DNA of 64,000 nt. Origin: Saccharolobus shibatae B12. Its GTDB lineage: Archaea; Thermoproteota; Thermoprotei_A; Sulfolobales; Sulfolobaceae. Below, in pieces: positions 9,648 to 18,691 of the stretch. Position numbers and translations under genes: made by a program. The stretch's first letter is position 1. Each line of letters starts with the position of its first letter. The stretch lies in NCBI RefSeq assembly GCF_019175345.1, contig NZ_CP077717.1, positions 1,154,001 to 1,218,000 on the forward strand, in the 5' to 3' direction. The notes under the pieces are model-generated. The model was given only the letters and a program-made list of their open reading frames with translations. It ran no database searches and had not been told where the DNA came from.

Positions 9648-10409
9648 ATGAATACGTCAATAATTATAGCTGTTATAGTTATAGTAATAATAGTAGTAGG
9701 AGTAGTTGCTTACCTAACGTTAGTGCATCATCCTGCCATGGTACCTTCCACAACAAGTTCAGTTGAGACAACTACAACAAGCTTCGCTTTAACCTCAACA
9801 TCTTCCACAACTACAACAAGCTCGACTTCAACATCTTCCACAACTACAACAAGTTCATCTACTACGTCTTCCACTACTATTACCACGACACAGTCGGTAA
9901 CTTTACCTCCTGGGGCTAATATGTTACCTTATAATCCTAATAACAAGACTGTATTTATCTATCTAACTGTTACAGCTACTGGTCCAACATTTAACTATAA
10001 TGGGACTGCATATGGACAAATGAAAATTTACGTTCCTGCAGGATGGAGTGTGATGATAATTTTAACGAATGAACAATCTATTCCCCATAACGCAAATATA
10101 ATATTAAATAATACTCAAATACCGAATAATCTCAATATTTCTAAGGATGGGAAAATTCTACTATATGTTGGTGATTCCCCATCGGATTTCACAAGTAATG
10201 GAGTTCAACCAGGTCAGACTGCAATTGGGATATTAGATAATATTTCAGCTGGTTACTATTGGATCGCTTGTGGAATAACTGGCCACGCTGAAAACGGAAT
10301 GTGGGCTGATTTAATAGTATCAAATTCTTTGTCAGTTCCATACTTCATAATTTCCTCCTCATCCTCTACAACGTCTACAACCACATCATCATCTGCAAGT
10401 TGGGGTTAA
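9648..10409 (+). CDS. soxE: sulfocyanin, blue copper protein
   Basis: A 253-residue type I copper protein. It has an N-terminal membrane anchor (residues 4-25), a Ser/Thr linker (about 33-85), a cupredoxin domain and a second short Ser/Thr tail. The copper ligands are visible: His147 (IPHNA), Cys208, His213 and Met218 (ACGITGHAENGM). Sulfocyanin carries electrons on the outer face of the membrane to a terminal oxidase. No oxidase gene is adjacent here, so this may be a standalone paralogue of soxE. The C-terminal Ser/Thr tail is unusual. A TATA box supports the start. Confidence 0.9.
   Translation: MNTSIIIAVIVIVIIVVGVVAYLTLVHHPAMVPSTTSSVETTTTSFALTSTSSTTTTSSTSTSSTTTTSSSTTSSTTITTTQSVTLPPGANMLPYNPNNKTVFIYLTVTATGPTFNYNGTAYGQMKIYVPAGWSVMIILTNEQSIPHNANIILNNTQIPNNLNISKDGKILLYVGDSPSDFTSNGVQPGQTAIGILDNISAGYYWIACGITGHAENGMWADLIVSNSLSVPYFIISSSSSTTSTTTSSSASWG
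9795..9853 (+). repeat. tandem 33-bp repeat in the Ser/Thr linker
   Basis: A 26-bp segment (beginning TCAACATCTTCC) occurs at 9795-9820 and again at 9828-9853, a period of 33 bp. It encodes part of the Ser/Thr linker of sulfocyanin and could expand or contract by slippage. Confidence 0.7.
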
Positions 10410-10440
10410 GGGAAAATTTTTTATTTAATATTTTTCTTAA
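10410..10440 (+). terminator. T-rich stretch after sulfocyanin
   Basis: Runs of T (TTTTTTATTT, then TTTTTC) directly follow the stop codon. Archaeal transcription commonly ends at such tracts. The next gene starts only 39 bp later, so readthrough is possible. Confidence 0.4.
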
Positions 10441-10448
10441 ATATCATT

Positions 10449-11213
10449 ATGATTAAAAGACTAACAATATCCCCTATTTTTCTAATAATTTCCTTGATAA
10501 CTTATGATCTCAGTAAGTCTGACATTCTTCTCTACTCAACAATATCAACAATATCGTTTTGGATATTCGTGATTCTAATCTTACCAACCTCTTTCTATAA
10601 CTATATCAAGGATGGTATTGTAAAAAATTGGAGAAAGAAAATATTTTGGTTAATAGTAGGATTATATATATCCTATCATGTAATTCTCTACTCATTCTTC
10701 TTCTATTTACTCCTTCCTGGTTCAATTAGGGCTATAAGTTTTAGTCTCTCATTCAATGCGGGGATAGGATACTCCGTACCTCCCCCATTAACATTTTTTC
10801 TAGAATGGGTATCAAACAGTCCTGCAATATGGTTCTTCATAGGTCCTTATGAGGGAGATATCATACCCTTCTCTACCTTCATAGGAGTTATATTAGCGTT
10901 ATTGATAGGGTTAAACGTTATGGAAATAATTAAATTGTGGGGAATTTCAAATAAACTTAGTAAGTCAATTGTTTTGGTTCCTTCTCTAGGAGTTGTGTCT
11001 GGCTCGTCTTGCTGTGTGTTCTTACCCAGTATAATTATGTATTCTATTGCCCTTTCAATAAGCTCAATTACAGCAACAATACTCTCCATTTTATCTTCAT
11101 TTACGTATTTCGTATTAGCATATTACGGCTTACCAATAATCTCAGCTACTGTCCTATTTCACAATCTTACGTTACTTAATAAATTGAACAAAAAACTATC
11201 GTTTAACAGATAG
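10449..11213 (+). CDS. polytopic membrane protein beside sulfocyanin, unknown
   Basis: A 254-residue protein with about six hydrophobic helices. A conserved-looking GSSCCVFLP segment lies in the loop or start of a late helix. I do not recognise the family. Its position 39 bp downstream of sulfocyanin and the Cys pair make a role with the copper protein conceivable, but this is inference only. Confidence 0.65.
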   Translation: MIKRLTISPIFLIISLITYDLSKSDILLYSTISTISFWIFVILILPTSFYNYIKDGIVKNWRKKIFWLIVGLYISYHVILYSFFFYLLLPGSIRAISFSLSFNAGIGYSVPPPLTFFLEWVSNSPAIWFFIGPYEGDIIPFSTFIGVILALLIGLNVMEIIKLWGISNKLSKSIVLVPSLGVVSGSSCCVFLPSIIMYSIALSISSITATILSILSSFTYFVLAYYGLPIISATVLFHNLTLLNKLNKKLSFNR

Positions 11214-11254
11214 AGTTTTGTAAGTTTATTAATTTATTTGCTAGATATTAATAT

Positions 11255-12238
11255 ATGTTTAAAATAGAGTACCCCACTACACAAGTAATTTATGGAATCA
11301 ACGCATTAGATTGGTTAACAAACGTAAAAGGTAAAAGAATAGCCTTAGTTACCACTAGAAGTTTACTTAAAAGTAAAATTCTCGAACAAATATTAAGTCT
11401 AATAAATGCGGAAGTAATTGAAGGACCTAGGCAGCACACTCCAGCAGTTGATGTAAACAATTTAACGGAGAAACTTAAAGGATATGATATTGTAATAGGC
11501 CTGGGAGGAGGGAGTATAATAGACGGTATAAAGCTTTCATTTAATGGTTATTATATAGCTATACCTACCACCTTTTCTGGGGCGGAGCATACTAGATCTG
11601 GAGGAGCGACAGTTGATGGGATAAAGAAAAGTAGGATAGGAAAAGAGGCAGATGTGATAATCTTAGATCCAAGAGCTACGCTCGAAACCCCAAAATGGTT
11701 ACTTATAGCCAGTGGGGTAAGGGCGATAGACCACGCAGTGGAAGCATTATACTCTAAAGACTCTACGCCATTTACTGATTCCTTGGCCATAGAAGGTTAT
11801 AAAAAGCTAGTTAAGTGCCTAAGGGATCTGGATTCCTTTGATAATAGGGCATTATGTCAAATAGGCACGTGGCTATCGTCATTGACTATGAGATATGCGA
11901 AAATGGGGATAAGTCATAATTTCGGTTACGTATACGGTCCTAGATTTAACATACCTCATGGAGTAACCTCTTGTATCTCATTACCATCAGCAATTAAGTT
12001 GAATTATAGTGTAGCAGGAAATAAACTGAAGGAAATAGAGAGTGAAGGGGAGCTATTATACGAGTTCATGGATAAATTCTTGAAGGAGATAGGAGCTAAG
12101 CGGAGATTATCCGAATTTACTACCTTGGATGAGGCATTAAAATATGTACCAACTTTCGTTGAGATTGTGAACAATAGTGGAAATCCAATTAAAATTGACA
12201 TGGAAACAGCTAAGAGATTTGTGGAAGAGGTCTTTTAA
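11255..12238 (+). CDS. iron-containing alcohol dehydrogenase, maleylacetate reductase-like
   Basis: A 327-residue group III dehydrogenase. It has the NAD(P)-binding [12 protein letters not shown] motif, the TTFSGAEHT loop, and metal-binding histidines in [16 protein letters not shown] and IPHGVT. Length and motif order are closest to the maleylacetate reductase branch of the family, which reduces maleylacetate in aromatic catabolism; general alcohol dehydrogenase activity is also possible. It is followed at once by a small gene. Confidence 0.8.
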   Translation: MFKIEYPTTQVIYGINALDWLTNVKGKRIALVTTRSLLKSKILEQILSLINAEVIEGPRQHTPAVDVNNLTEKLKGYDIVIGLGGGSIIDGIKLSFNGYYIAIPTTFSGAEHTRSGGATVDGIKKSRIGKEADVIILDPRATLETPKWLLIASGVRAIDHAVEALYSKDSTPFTDSLAIEGYKKLVKCLRDLDSFDNRALCQIGTWLSSLTMRYAKMGISHNFGYVYGPRFNIPHGVTSCISLPSAIKLNYSVAGNKLKEIESEGELLYEFMDKFLKEIGAKRRLSEFTTLDEALKYVPTFVEIVNNSGNPIKIDMETAKRFVEEVF

Positions 12239-12239
12239 A

Positions 12240-12686
12240 ATGATAGAGTGGAAGGGTTTTGGAAAAAGATGGGGTAAGTGTGAGGAGTGTTGGCTAGCTT
12301 ATGAAAGGGGAATTCAACATGAGCACTCCTTAAACTGTTATAAATTGGGAATTCCAATAGATGCTCTAAAAGTTCCCTTAGATCAGTTTTTAAATATAAC
12401 TAAGGATCTATCTGGAAAATATGCGATTTTTGGGTTTCCTCTAAACCTCTTAAGTAGGGGGGTCATAATTTTCTATTTTAATACAAAAGAAGAAATGGAA
12501 AACTTTATAGAAAGTATAAGGAATTATATTAAGGATGAAATATCATTTAGGGAAAAGAAGTTTTATGATACTTTTGTTAATGTAGAATGGATTGGAGGTA
12601 TGAATTGGAGGAGAGGGTGTCCGGAATACGATAGGAAATTTGGCGATTGGAGAAAATGGATGAATTACCACAAACAAGATTGGTAG
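12240..12686 (+). CDS. conserved-looking hypothetical protein
   Basis: 148 residues from the ATG that follows the preceding stop by one base; the open frame extends further upstream but inside the dehydrogenase gene. The protein is rich in Trp and has two Cys near the N-terminus (GKCEECW) plus single Cys residues later, which might bind metal. No family is recognised. It is probably co-transcribed with the dehydrogenase. Confidence 0.6.
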   Translation: MIEWKGFGKRWGKCEECWLAYERGIQHEHSLNCYKLGIPIDALKVPLDQFLNITKDLSGKYAIFGFPLNLLSRGVIIFYFNTKEEMENFIESIRNYIKDEISFREKKFYDTFVNVEWIGGMNWRRGCPEYDRKFGDWRKWMNYHKQDW

Positions 12687-12820
12687 TGCTCAAACTATAA
12701 ATCGTAATGTAAATACTTCTATAGATATAGTTGTCCATTTAAATTTCATATAAAAGAACGAGAGTAGTTAGAATCTTTCTAACTAATCTTTATTAAGGAA
12801 AATACTTACCTAAAATAGAT

Positions 12821-13441
12821 ATGTCTATTTCAATTTTTATCCTAAGCCTAAAAGGGGGAATAGGCAAGAGTAGACTATCTTATGAATTATCTAAATATAT
12901 TTCTGAAAAGAAACTTAAGAGAGTTCTCTTGATCGATAACGATTCTCTATCAACTTTATCAAACGTCCTAGGACATTATGGTGATGGATTACTGGACGGT
13001 TTCGATTTAAGGTCTTCATTAAAAGAAATAGATGGTATTTTCATACTTAAACTACGTAATAGAGTACACTTGTTAGATAAATTTTATGATAATGAAAGAT
13101 TAAATCAACTTAAATTAATCTTATCCAAAAATTGGGATTACATTATAGTGGATAATTATGTTGGAATACAAGAGGAAAATCCAATAATTAAAGCTGTTTA
13201 TGAATTTTCTCAGCTTAAAATAGGTATTTTCCTTAGTGATGACTTGTCACTGGATTCTACTACAGAATATTCCAATAGTTGGAACCATATAGATTCTAAA
13301 CATGTAATATTAGTTAATAAAGTTTTCGACAGCTCCAATATCATAGATAGGACTATTATTAACGCCATATTAAACCGAAATGTTAATGATTATGTTAAAG
13401 GATTTAACGTGAAGAGAACCAATAGGATAGATATATCTTAA
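12821..13441 (+). CDS. orphan ParA/MinD-like ATPase
   Basis: A 206-residue P-loop protein with the deviant Walker A motif KGGIGKS at residues 11-17, followed by a LIDND strand and a Walker B-like YIIVDNY. ParA-family proteins position DNA or protein complexes by ATP-dependent dimerisation. There is no ParB or segregation partner next to it and no plasmid context, so its cargo is unknown. It stands alone with its own upstream AT-rich region. Confidence 0.75.
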   Translation: MSISIFILSLKGGIGKSRLSYELSKYISEKKLKRVLLIDNDSLSTLSNVLGHYGDGLLDGFDLRSSLKEIDGIFILKLRNRVHLLDKFYDNERLNQLKLILSKNWDYIIVDNYVGIQEENPIIKAVYEFSQLKIGIFLSDDLSLDSTTEYSNSWNHIDSKHVILVNKVFDSSNIIDRTIINAILNRNVNDYVKGFNVKRTNRIDIS

Positions 13442-13556
13442 TATTTATGGCAAGATTTTAGCGCTAGATATTATAATCGTACTTATAGATTCTAAAGTCG
13501 AACCACCAAAGTGAGGTATATAAAAGATTTAATCTTTGGAATTTCAATATTAATAT

Positions 13557-14474
13557 ATGCCCCTAGATCCTCGAATCAAAAAGCTACTAGAATCAGGTTT
13601 TGTCGTACCTATAGGTAAAGCTTCAGTAGACGAAGTTAGAAAAATATTCAGACAATTAGCATCAGCAGCACCTAAAGCTGAAGTGAGAAAAGTAGAAGAT
13701 ATAAAAATACCAGGGAGTGAAACCAGTATAAACGCTCGAGTGTATTTTCCAAAAGCTAAAGGTCCCTATGGAGTTTTGGTATATCTTCATGGAGGAGGTT
13801 TTGTTATAGGGGATGTGGAATCTTATGATCCATTGTGCAGAGCTATTACCAATGCGTGCAATTGTGTAGTAGTATCAGTTGATTATAGGTTAGCTCCAGA
13901 ATACAAGTTTCCCTCTGCTGTTATCGATTCGTTTGACGCTACTAATTGGATTTACAATAATTTGGACAAGTTTGATGGCGAGATGGGAATCGCTATTGCA
14001 GGGGATAGTGCTGGTGGAAATTTGGCTGCAGTCGTAGCTCTTCTCTCAAAGGGTAAACTTGATTTAAAGTATCAAATCCTAATTTACCCAGCAGTAGGTT
14101 TCGATAGTGTTTCAAGATCCATGATAGAATACTCTGATGGGTTCTTCCTAACTAGAGAGCATATAGAGTGGTTCGGTTCTCAATACTTGCGAAGTCCTGC
14201 GGATTTACTAGATTTTAGGTTCTCTCCAATTATAGCACAAGATTTAAGCGGATTACCTCCAGCCTTAATAATAACAGCTGAATACGATCCATTAAGGGAT
14301 CAAGGAGAGGCCTATGCGAACAGATTACTACAAGCTGGAGTCCCGGTTACTAGTGTTCGATTCAATAACGTTATACACGGATTCCTTTCGTTTTTCCCTT
14401 TAATAGATCAAGGAAAAGACGCTATAGGGCTAATAGGTTCTGTTTTGAGACGTACATTTTATGATAAAAGTTGA
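13557..14474 (+). CDS. carboxylesterase, HSL family
   Basis: A 305-residue alpha/beta hydrolase of the hormone-sensitive lipase family. It shows the oxyanion motif HGGGF, the nucleophile motif GDSAGG, the Asp of AEYDPLRDQG and the His of VIHGF. It hydrolyses short to medium acyl esters. The window has two more members of this subfamily (39756-40685 and the broken gene at 34800), all beginning with or resembling MPLDP. In context it could feed acyl groups and alcohols into the surrounding acyl-CoA pathway. Confidence 0.93.
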   Translation: MPLDPRIKKLLESGFVVPIGKASVDEVRKIFRQLASAAPKAEVRKVEDIKIPGSETSINARVYFPKAKGPYGVLVYLHGGGFVIGDVESYDPLCRAITNACNCVVVSVDYRLAPEYKFPSAVIDSFDATNWIYNNLDKFDGEMGIAIAGDSAGGNLAAVVALLSKGKLDLKYQILIYPAVGFDSVSRSMIEYSDGFFLTREHIEWFGSQYLRSPADLLDFRFSPIIAQDLSGLPPALIITAEYDPLRDQGEAYANRLLQAGVPVTSVRFNNVIHGFLSFFPLIDQGKDAIGLIGSVLRRTFYDKS

Positions 14475-14505
14475 TAATCTTTTTATTTTAATTTTTGTTT
14501 TAAGG
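14475..14505 (+). terminator. T-rich stretch after the esterase gene
   Basis: Three T runs (TTTTTATTTT, TTTTTG, TTTTAA) lie within 30 bp of the stop codon, a typical archaeal termination context. Confidence 0.4.
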
Positions 14506-14549
14506 CATTATTAAAAACATTTAAAAAGAGTCAATAACAAATTAAGACT

Positions 14550-15560
14550 ATGAAAGCTGTTATTCTTCCAGCTCATAAACAAGGTTATAGAATTGAGGAA
14601 GTACCAGATCCTAAACCGGGTAAGGATGAAGCCATTATTAAGGTTAACAAGGCTGCATTGTGTTATAGGGACTTATTGCAAATAAAGGGATTCTACCCAA
14701 GATCCAAATATCCATTAATTTTAGGTCATGAAGTTGTGGGAACTGTAGAGGAAGTTGGAGAAGACGTTAATGATTTTAAGAAAGGAGATAGAGTTACGTC
14801 AATGCTTTTTGTCCCTGACTGGTCGTGCGAATATTGTAGAAGCGGAGAAGAGGTTTACTGTAAGAATAGGGTTCTATATGCTCAAGAACTAGATGGGTTT
14901 TTCGCAGAAAAGGCCAAAGTTAAGGCTAGTAGTCTAATCAAATTGCCTGAAGGTGTATCCGATGAGGGAGCTGTTATAGTTCCATGTGTTGCAGCCATGG
15001 TTTATAGGGGTCTGAAAAAGGCTGGAATAAAGGAAGGGGAAATTGTATTGGTTACTGGAGCAAGTGGTGGTGTGGGGATTCACGCAATTCAAGTGGCAAA
15101 GGCTTTAGGGGCTAAGGTAATAGGAGTTACTAGTGGGGAAAGCAAGGCTAAGATAGTTTCTAAATATGCTGACTACGTAATAGTAGGGGAGAAGTTCTCA
15201 GAAGAGGCTAAAAAGATAGGTGATGTTTCCATCGTTATTGAAAACGTTGGTCCCTACACGCTGGAGGAAAGCATGAGGAGTTTAAGGAGCGGTGGGAAAA
15301 TTATCCAGATCGGTAATTTAGATCCCTCTGTAACGTTTAATTTAAGGTTGGGCTATTTGATTCTTAAGGACATGAATTTAATGGGGCATATAGGTGCAAA
15401 CAAGAGAGATATAATAGAGACTCTAAACCTCGTCAAGGAAGGAAAAATAGAACCGGTTATTGGAAATGAGTTTAGGTTGGAGGATTTTGAGAAAGCTCTT
15501 GATTTACTGAACAATAATAAAAATAGGTATGGAAAAATATTGATCTCAAACTCTTTCTAG
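14550..15560 (+). CDS. MDR zinc dehydrogenase, acryloyl-CoA reductase-like
   Basis: A 336-residue medium-chain dehydrogenase/reductase. Catalytic zinc ligands Cys38, His60 and Glu61 are present, followed by a structural-zinc lobe with three Cys (CEYC and a third seven residues on), and the nucleotide motif GASGGVG. From memory it is very similar along its length to the acryloyl-CoA reductase of Metallosphaera sedula, which makes propionyl-CoA in the 3-hydroxypropionate/4-hydroxybutyrate cycle, so an enoyl-CoA reductase role is likely. It overlaps the convergent thiolase gene by 15 bp. Confidence 0.82.
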   Translation: MKAVILPAHKQGYRIEEVPDPKPGKDEAIIKVNKAALCYRDLLQIKGFYPRSKYPLILGHEVVGTVEEVGEDVNDFKKGDRVTSMLFVPDWSCEYCRSGEEVYCKNRVLYAQELDGFFAEKAKVKASSLIKLPEGVSDEGAVIVPCVAAMVYRGLKKAGIKEGEIVLVTGASGGVGIHAIQVAKALGAKVIGVTSGESKAKIVSKYADYVIVGEKFSEEAKKIGDVSIVIENVGPYTLEESMRSLRSGGKIIQIGNLDPSVTFNLRLGYLILKDMNLMGHIGANKRDIIETLNLVKEGKIEPVIGNEFRLEDFEKALDLLNNNKNRYGKILISNSF

Positions 15561-16733
15561 AACTAATGCTCCTCCTTGTCCTCCACCTACACACAGAGTT
15601 GCAACACCATAATCCTTTCCCTCCAGTATTAATTGTCTAGCCAAGGTGCCTACTAATCTAGCTCCAGTAGCTCCCAAGGGATGCCCTATGGCAATAGCAC
15701 CTCCTCTCTTATTTACGGTGCTCTCATCCAACTCCAATTCTTTTATAGCATTTAATACTACGACAGCAAACGCCTCGTTTATTTCCCATAACTCTATTTT
15801 TCTAATACTTAAATTTGCCTTTTCTAAGGCCTTTTTAGAGGCTGGAACTGGACCCTTCCCCATTACCGCTGGAGGTACTCCTGCAAATCCAAAGCTCTTA
15901 ATCTTAGCCATTGGAGTTAGGCCATACCTCTTTAATGCGTTCTTTGACATTAGAAGTACATAAGAAGCTCCTGAATTTAAAGGTGCGGAATTTCCAGCAG
16001 TTATACTACCATTAGGTTTGAAGGCCGGAGGAAGCTGAGCTAACTTTTCTAGGCTAGTATCTGGCCTAACCGATTGATCCACGTTTACAACACTCTTCTT
16101 TCCCTCAACTTCTACCTCAATAGGTAGGATCTCGTCCTTAAAATATCCCTCTTGAATGGCTTTCCACGCTAATTGATGACTCCTTAAAGACCATCTATCC
16201 ATCTCCTCCCTATTTATTTTAGCTTCTTCAGCTAGTTTCTCAGCAGTTAATCCCATAACGTATCCTGTAGTTAAATCGTATTCAATATACTTATTATCAG
16301 TTAGAAACTTAGTGTTAATTTCAATATGGGGGTTATCGAACATTGGTGTTCTAGATAGTTTTTCAACTCCACCTGCCAATACTATATCAGCCATTCCAGT
16401 CGATATTTCCATGGCTCCTATAGAAACTGTGGTTAACGATGAAGCGCATTGTCTATCCACAGCCATCGTTGGTATGTTATATGGTAATCTCGCTGCGAAA
16501 ACCTCATGTCTACCTCCAAAAGTCCATTGCTCACCTACTTGAAGTGCACATCCAGTGATTATTTCATCTATCTCTTCTGCCCTAATTCCGTTTTTCTCTA
16601 TTAACCTTTTTATCACCATTCCAGCTAATTCTTCTGGTCTTATATTGTAGAAAGGATCCTTTTGATAGTCCTTACGAGAAAATCTTGTAAACGCTGTTCT
16701 TGCGTAATCTACTAGATATACATCCTCTAACAT
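15546..16733 (-). CDS. acetyl-CoA C-acyltransferase (thiolase)
   Basis: A 395-residue thiolase with all catalytic motifs: nucleophile Cys in DRQCASS, NEAFA, the GHPLGATGAR histidine, and the second Cys in CVGGGQGG. It cleaves 3-ketoacyl-CoA with CoA, as the last step of beta-oxidation or the acetoacetyl-CoA step of the 4-hydroxybutyrate branch. It leads a same-strand run with an acyl-CoA dehydrogenase, R2lox and an SDR. Confidence 0.93.
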   Translation of the reverse strand: MLEDVYLVDYARTAFTRFSRKDYQKDPFYNIRPEELAGMVIKRLIEKNGIRAEEIDEIITGCALQVGEQWTFGGRHEVFAARLPYNIPTMAVDRQCASSLTTVSIGAMEISTGMADIVLAGGVEKLSRTPMFDNPHIEINTKFLTDNKYIEYDLTTGYVMGLTAEKLAEEAKINREEMDRWSLRSHQLAWKAIQEGYFKDEILPIEVEVEGKKSVVNVDQSVRPDTSLEKLAQLPPAFKPNGSITAGNSAPLNSGASYVLLMSKNALKRYGLTPMAKIKSFGFAGVPPAVMGKGPVPASKKALEKANLSIRKIELWEINEAFAVVVLNAIKELELDESTVNKRGGAIAIGHPLGATGARLVGTLARQLILEGKDYGVATLCVGGGQGGALVLERV

Positions 16734-16770
16734 CTTCTCATCTACCTATTATATTATTTTATTTGATAGA

Positions 16771-17670
16771 TTATATAGGTTGCAGGAACTCAGAGATATC
16801 CACTTTACTATTGTATAACTTACTTAATGTAAGCGCTCTCCTTAAATGGAGGTGGATATCAAGATCATCCGTAAATCCTATCCCACCATGAACTTGTATA
16901 CCACTTAAAATAACCTTAGGTATCTTCTTATTAGCCAAATCCTTAGCTATCCAAGCGTACTTCATATTTTCAGCAGCTTCCAAGATTAAAGATCTAGCTA
17001 ATTCCACATCAATTGCGTCATTAACCACTCTATGTTTTATTGCTTGATACGAACCTATAGGTTTTCCAAAAGCAACCCTTTCTTTACTATACTTGATTGA
17101 CATGCTAACAACTTCTTCACCACTTCCCACCATCTGAGAGGCTAATGAAAGTGCAATTTCAGCGTTATTAACTTCTATATCTTCATGGTTTCCAATGTGG
17201 TCTACTTTACTGATTTTCATGGAGCTATCAAGGGAATTGAAAGTACGAATTGTGCAGTTGCTTCTCTTAATCAGTCTATTTCCTATTACTATATAATCAG
17301 CATCATCAGCCGAGGGCACGAAGTTTGAATCAGATATTGCTAATTTAATTTCACCGGCGTAGAGTCTATTTAAAATGTCCTTGTTCTTAATACCCCTAGA
17401 TGCTACTATACTACTTACTACAATTCCAGGCAATAATTTTCTACCAATAACTTCATTTATTATCACGTTATCTCTTAATGATAGTGTGGAAAGGTAAGGT
17501 AAGATATCAAGCTTAATTATTTCCTTCCATATTTCCTTAATATAATCCTTGTTTCCTTCCATTACTGCCCTTAACTTTTTTGTGGACCACCTTGATTCCA
17601 GTAATTCATTTAAACTGCTTAAAATCAGTTTAAGATCCTCGCTAATTTCGAAGTTAAGATCTAGGAGCAT
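16771..17670 (-). CDS. short acyl-CoA dehydrogenase-like protein
   Basis: A 299-residue protein with the C-terminal helical domain of acyl-CoA dehydrogenases (YSKERVAFGKPIGSYQAIKH, then IQVHGGIGFTDD and LHLHRRAL-like end). The N-terminal and middle domains are shortened compared with the usual 370-390 residues, so FAD or substrate binding may depend on a partner. The upstream gene starts 4 bp from its end region, and they are probably in one transcript. Its substrate is not evident. Confidence 0.82.
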   Translation of the reverse strand: MLLDLNFEISEDLKLILSSLNELLESRWSTKKLRAVMEGNKDYIKEIWKEIIKLDILPYLSTLSLRDNVIINEVIGRKLLPGIVVSSIVASRGIKNKDILNRLYAGEIKLAISDSNFVPSADDADYIVIGNRLIKRSNCTIRTFNSLDSSMKISKVDHIGNHEDIEVNNAEIALSLASQMVGSGEEVVSMSIKYSKERVAFGKPIGSYQAIKHRVVNDAIDVELARSLILEAAENMKYAWIAKDLANKKIPKVILSGIQVHGGIGFTDDLDIHLHLRRALTLSKLYNSKVDISEFLQPI

Positions 17671-17674
17671 TTAA

Positions 17675-18601
17675 TCACCATGATTCAATTACATCCAAAT
17701 CCTTTGGTAATAACATTTCCAATTTCATCTGCTTAGCTCTATTAATCGCATCAATCCTAGTATTTAAGAGCTTTTTAGCGTAGTCTACTAGCTCCATTCC
17801 AGTCAAATTAAAAGGTAGGCTCTCAACTTGGGGCATTGTAGGTTCAGAGAATATTCCTATAGCATATGGTGCAAGGTAATTTATGTGATCCATGGCAACT
17901 TTGTATATTCCCTCTCCATGTTCCTTTACTAGTCTTGTAATTAAATATACTCCAAACGCTATATGTCTAGACTCATCAGTAGCTATGAGGTTTACCATTT
18001 TAGCCAGACCGGGTAGGATCTTTCTTGAATTCGTTATCAGTCTGAAAATATTGTAACCTCCTTCAGCTGCTACTCCTTCAACTATTAAATTGTAAGTTAC
18101 TACAGCTCTAACTTGATTTTCTGGCGAAGGATCTCTGGATAAATTCCACATGGCCTTTGGTAATTCTTCATAGAATATCTTCCTATAATTAGGCGAAAGA
18201 TCTTTTGTATATGCGCTCAGATCTTCCATAACATTGACTACGTCAAAAAATCTTCTAAATGCCTCAACGTGCTTAGATTCCTCATAAACGAATTGTTCTA
18301 AATACATCACTTCCTCCACTCTTCCCTCCTTAACTAATGTCACAATTAGCGGATGAAGGTCTAATGCCACGGCTTCTTCTCCCGCAGCAAACTTTGACCC
18401 AACATTTATTATGAACATCTTTTCTAAATCATTCAATTTTTTCCAGTCTTCCGCGTCTTTACTTAGATCTACATTGGCTGGATCCCAGAAAAGCTTCTTC
18501 CCAAGCTGATATAACTTCATTGGAAATAGTGACCAATTTAAGCCTCCAGATCTTATGGACTTAAAATACTCATGCTTATATTCTTCAAAACTCATTCCCA
18601 T
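17675..18601 (-). CDS. R2-like ligand-binding oxidase (R2lox)
   Basis: A 308-residue ferritin-like protein. The six metal ligands of the R2lox family can be placed: Glu75, Glu108, His111, Glu175, Glu210 and His213. The Val and Tyr that form the ether crosslink are at 78 and 170, with the family spacing (E-x2-V and Y-x4-E). R2lox proteins hold a Mn/Fe cofactor and a fatty-acid-like ligand; the physiological substrate is unknown. Its location between acyl-CoA dehydrogenase and SDR genes suggests oxidation of a lipid. It is not a ribonucleotide reductase subunit by these residues. Confidence 0.88.
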   Translation of the reverse strand: MGMSFEEYKHEYFKSIRSGGLNWSLFPMKLYQLGKKLFWDPANVDLSKDAEDWKKLNDLEKMFIINVGSKFAAGEEAVALDLHPLIVTLVKEGRVEEVMYLEQFVYEESKHVEAFRRFFDVVNVMEDLSAYTKDLSPNYRKIFYEELPKAMWNLSRDPSPENQVRAVVTYNLIVEGVAAEGGYNIFRLITNSRKILPGLAKMVNLIATDESRHIAFGVYLITRLVKEHGEGIYKVAMDHINYLAPYAIGIFSEPTMPQVESLPFNLTGMELVDYAKKLLNTRIDAINRAKQMKLEMLLPKDLDVIESW

Positions 18602-18691
18602 AATTAACTATAAATGATTTGTTTATATTTAAATTTTGCCTTAGATACGATAAAATAAAGTTTTAGTTAAGCTATTAAATGAAAAAGACCC

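Noticed and set aside
9581-9766. 61-codon frame that overlaps the sulfocyanin start
   Set aside because: It is in another frame over the membrane anchor and linker, with no homology or start signal.
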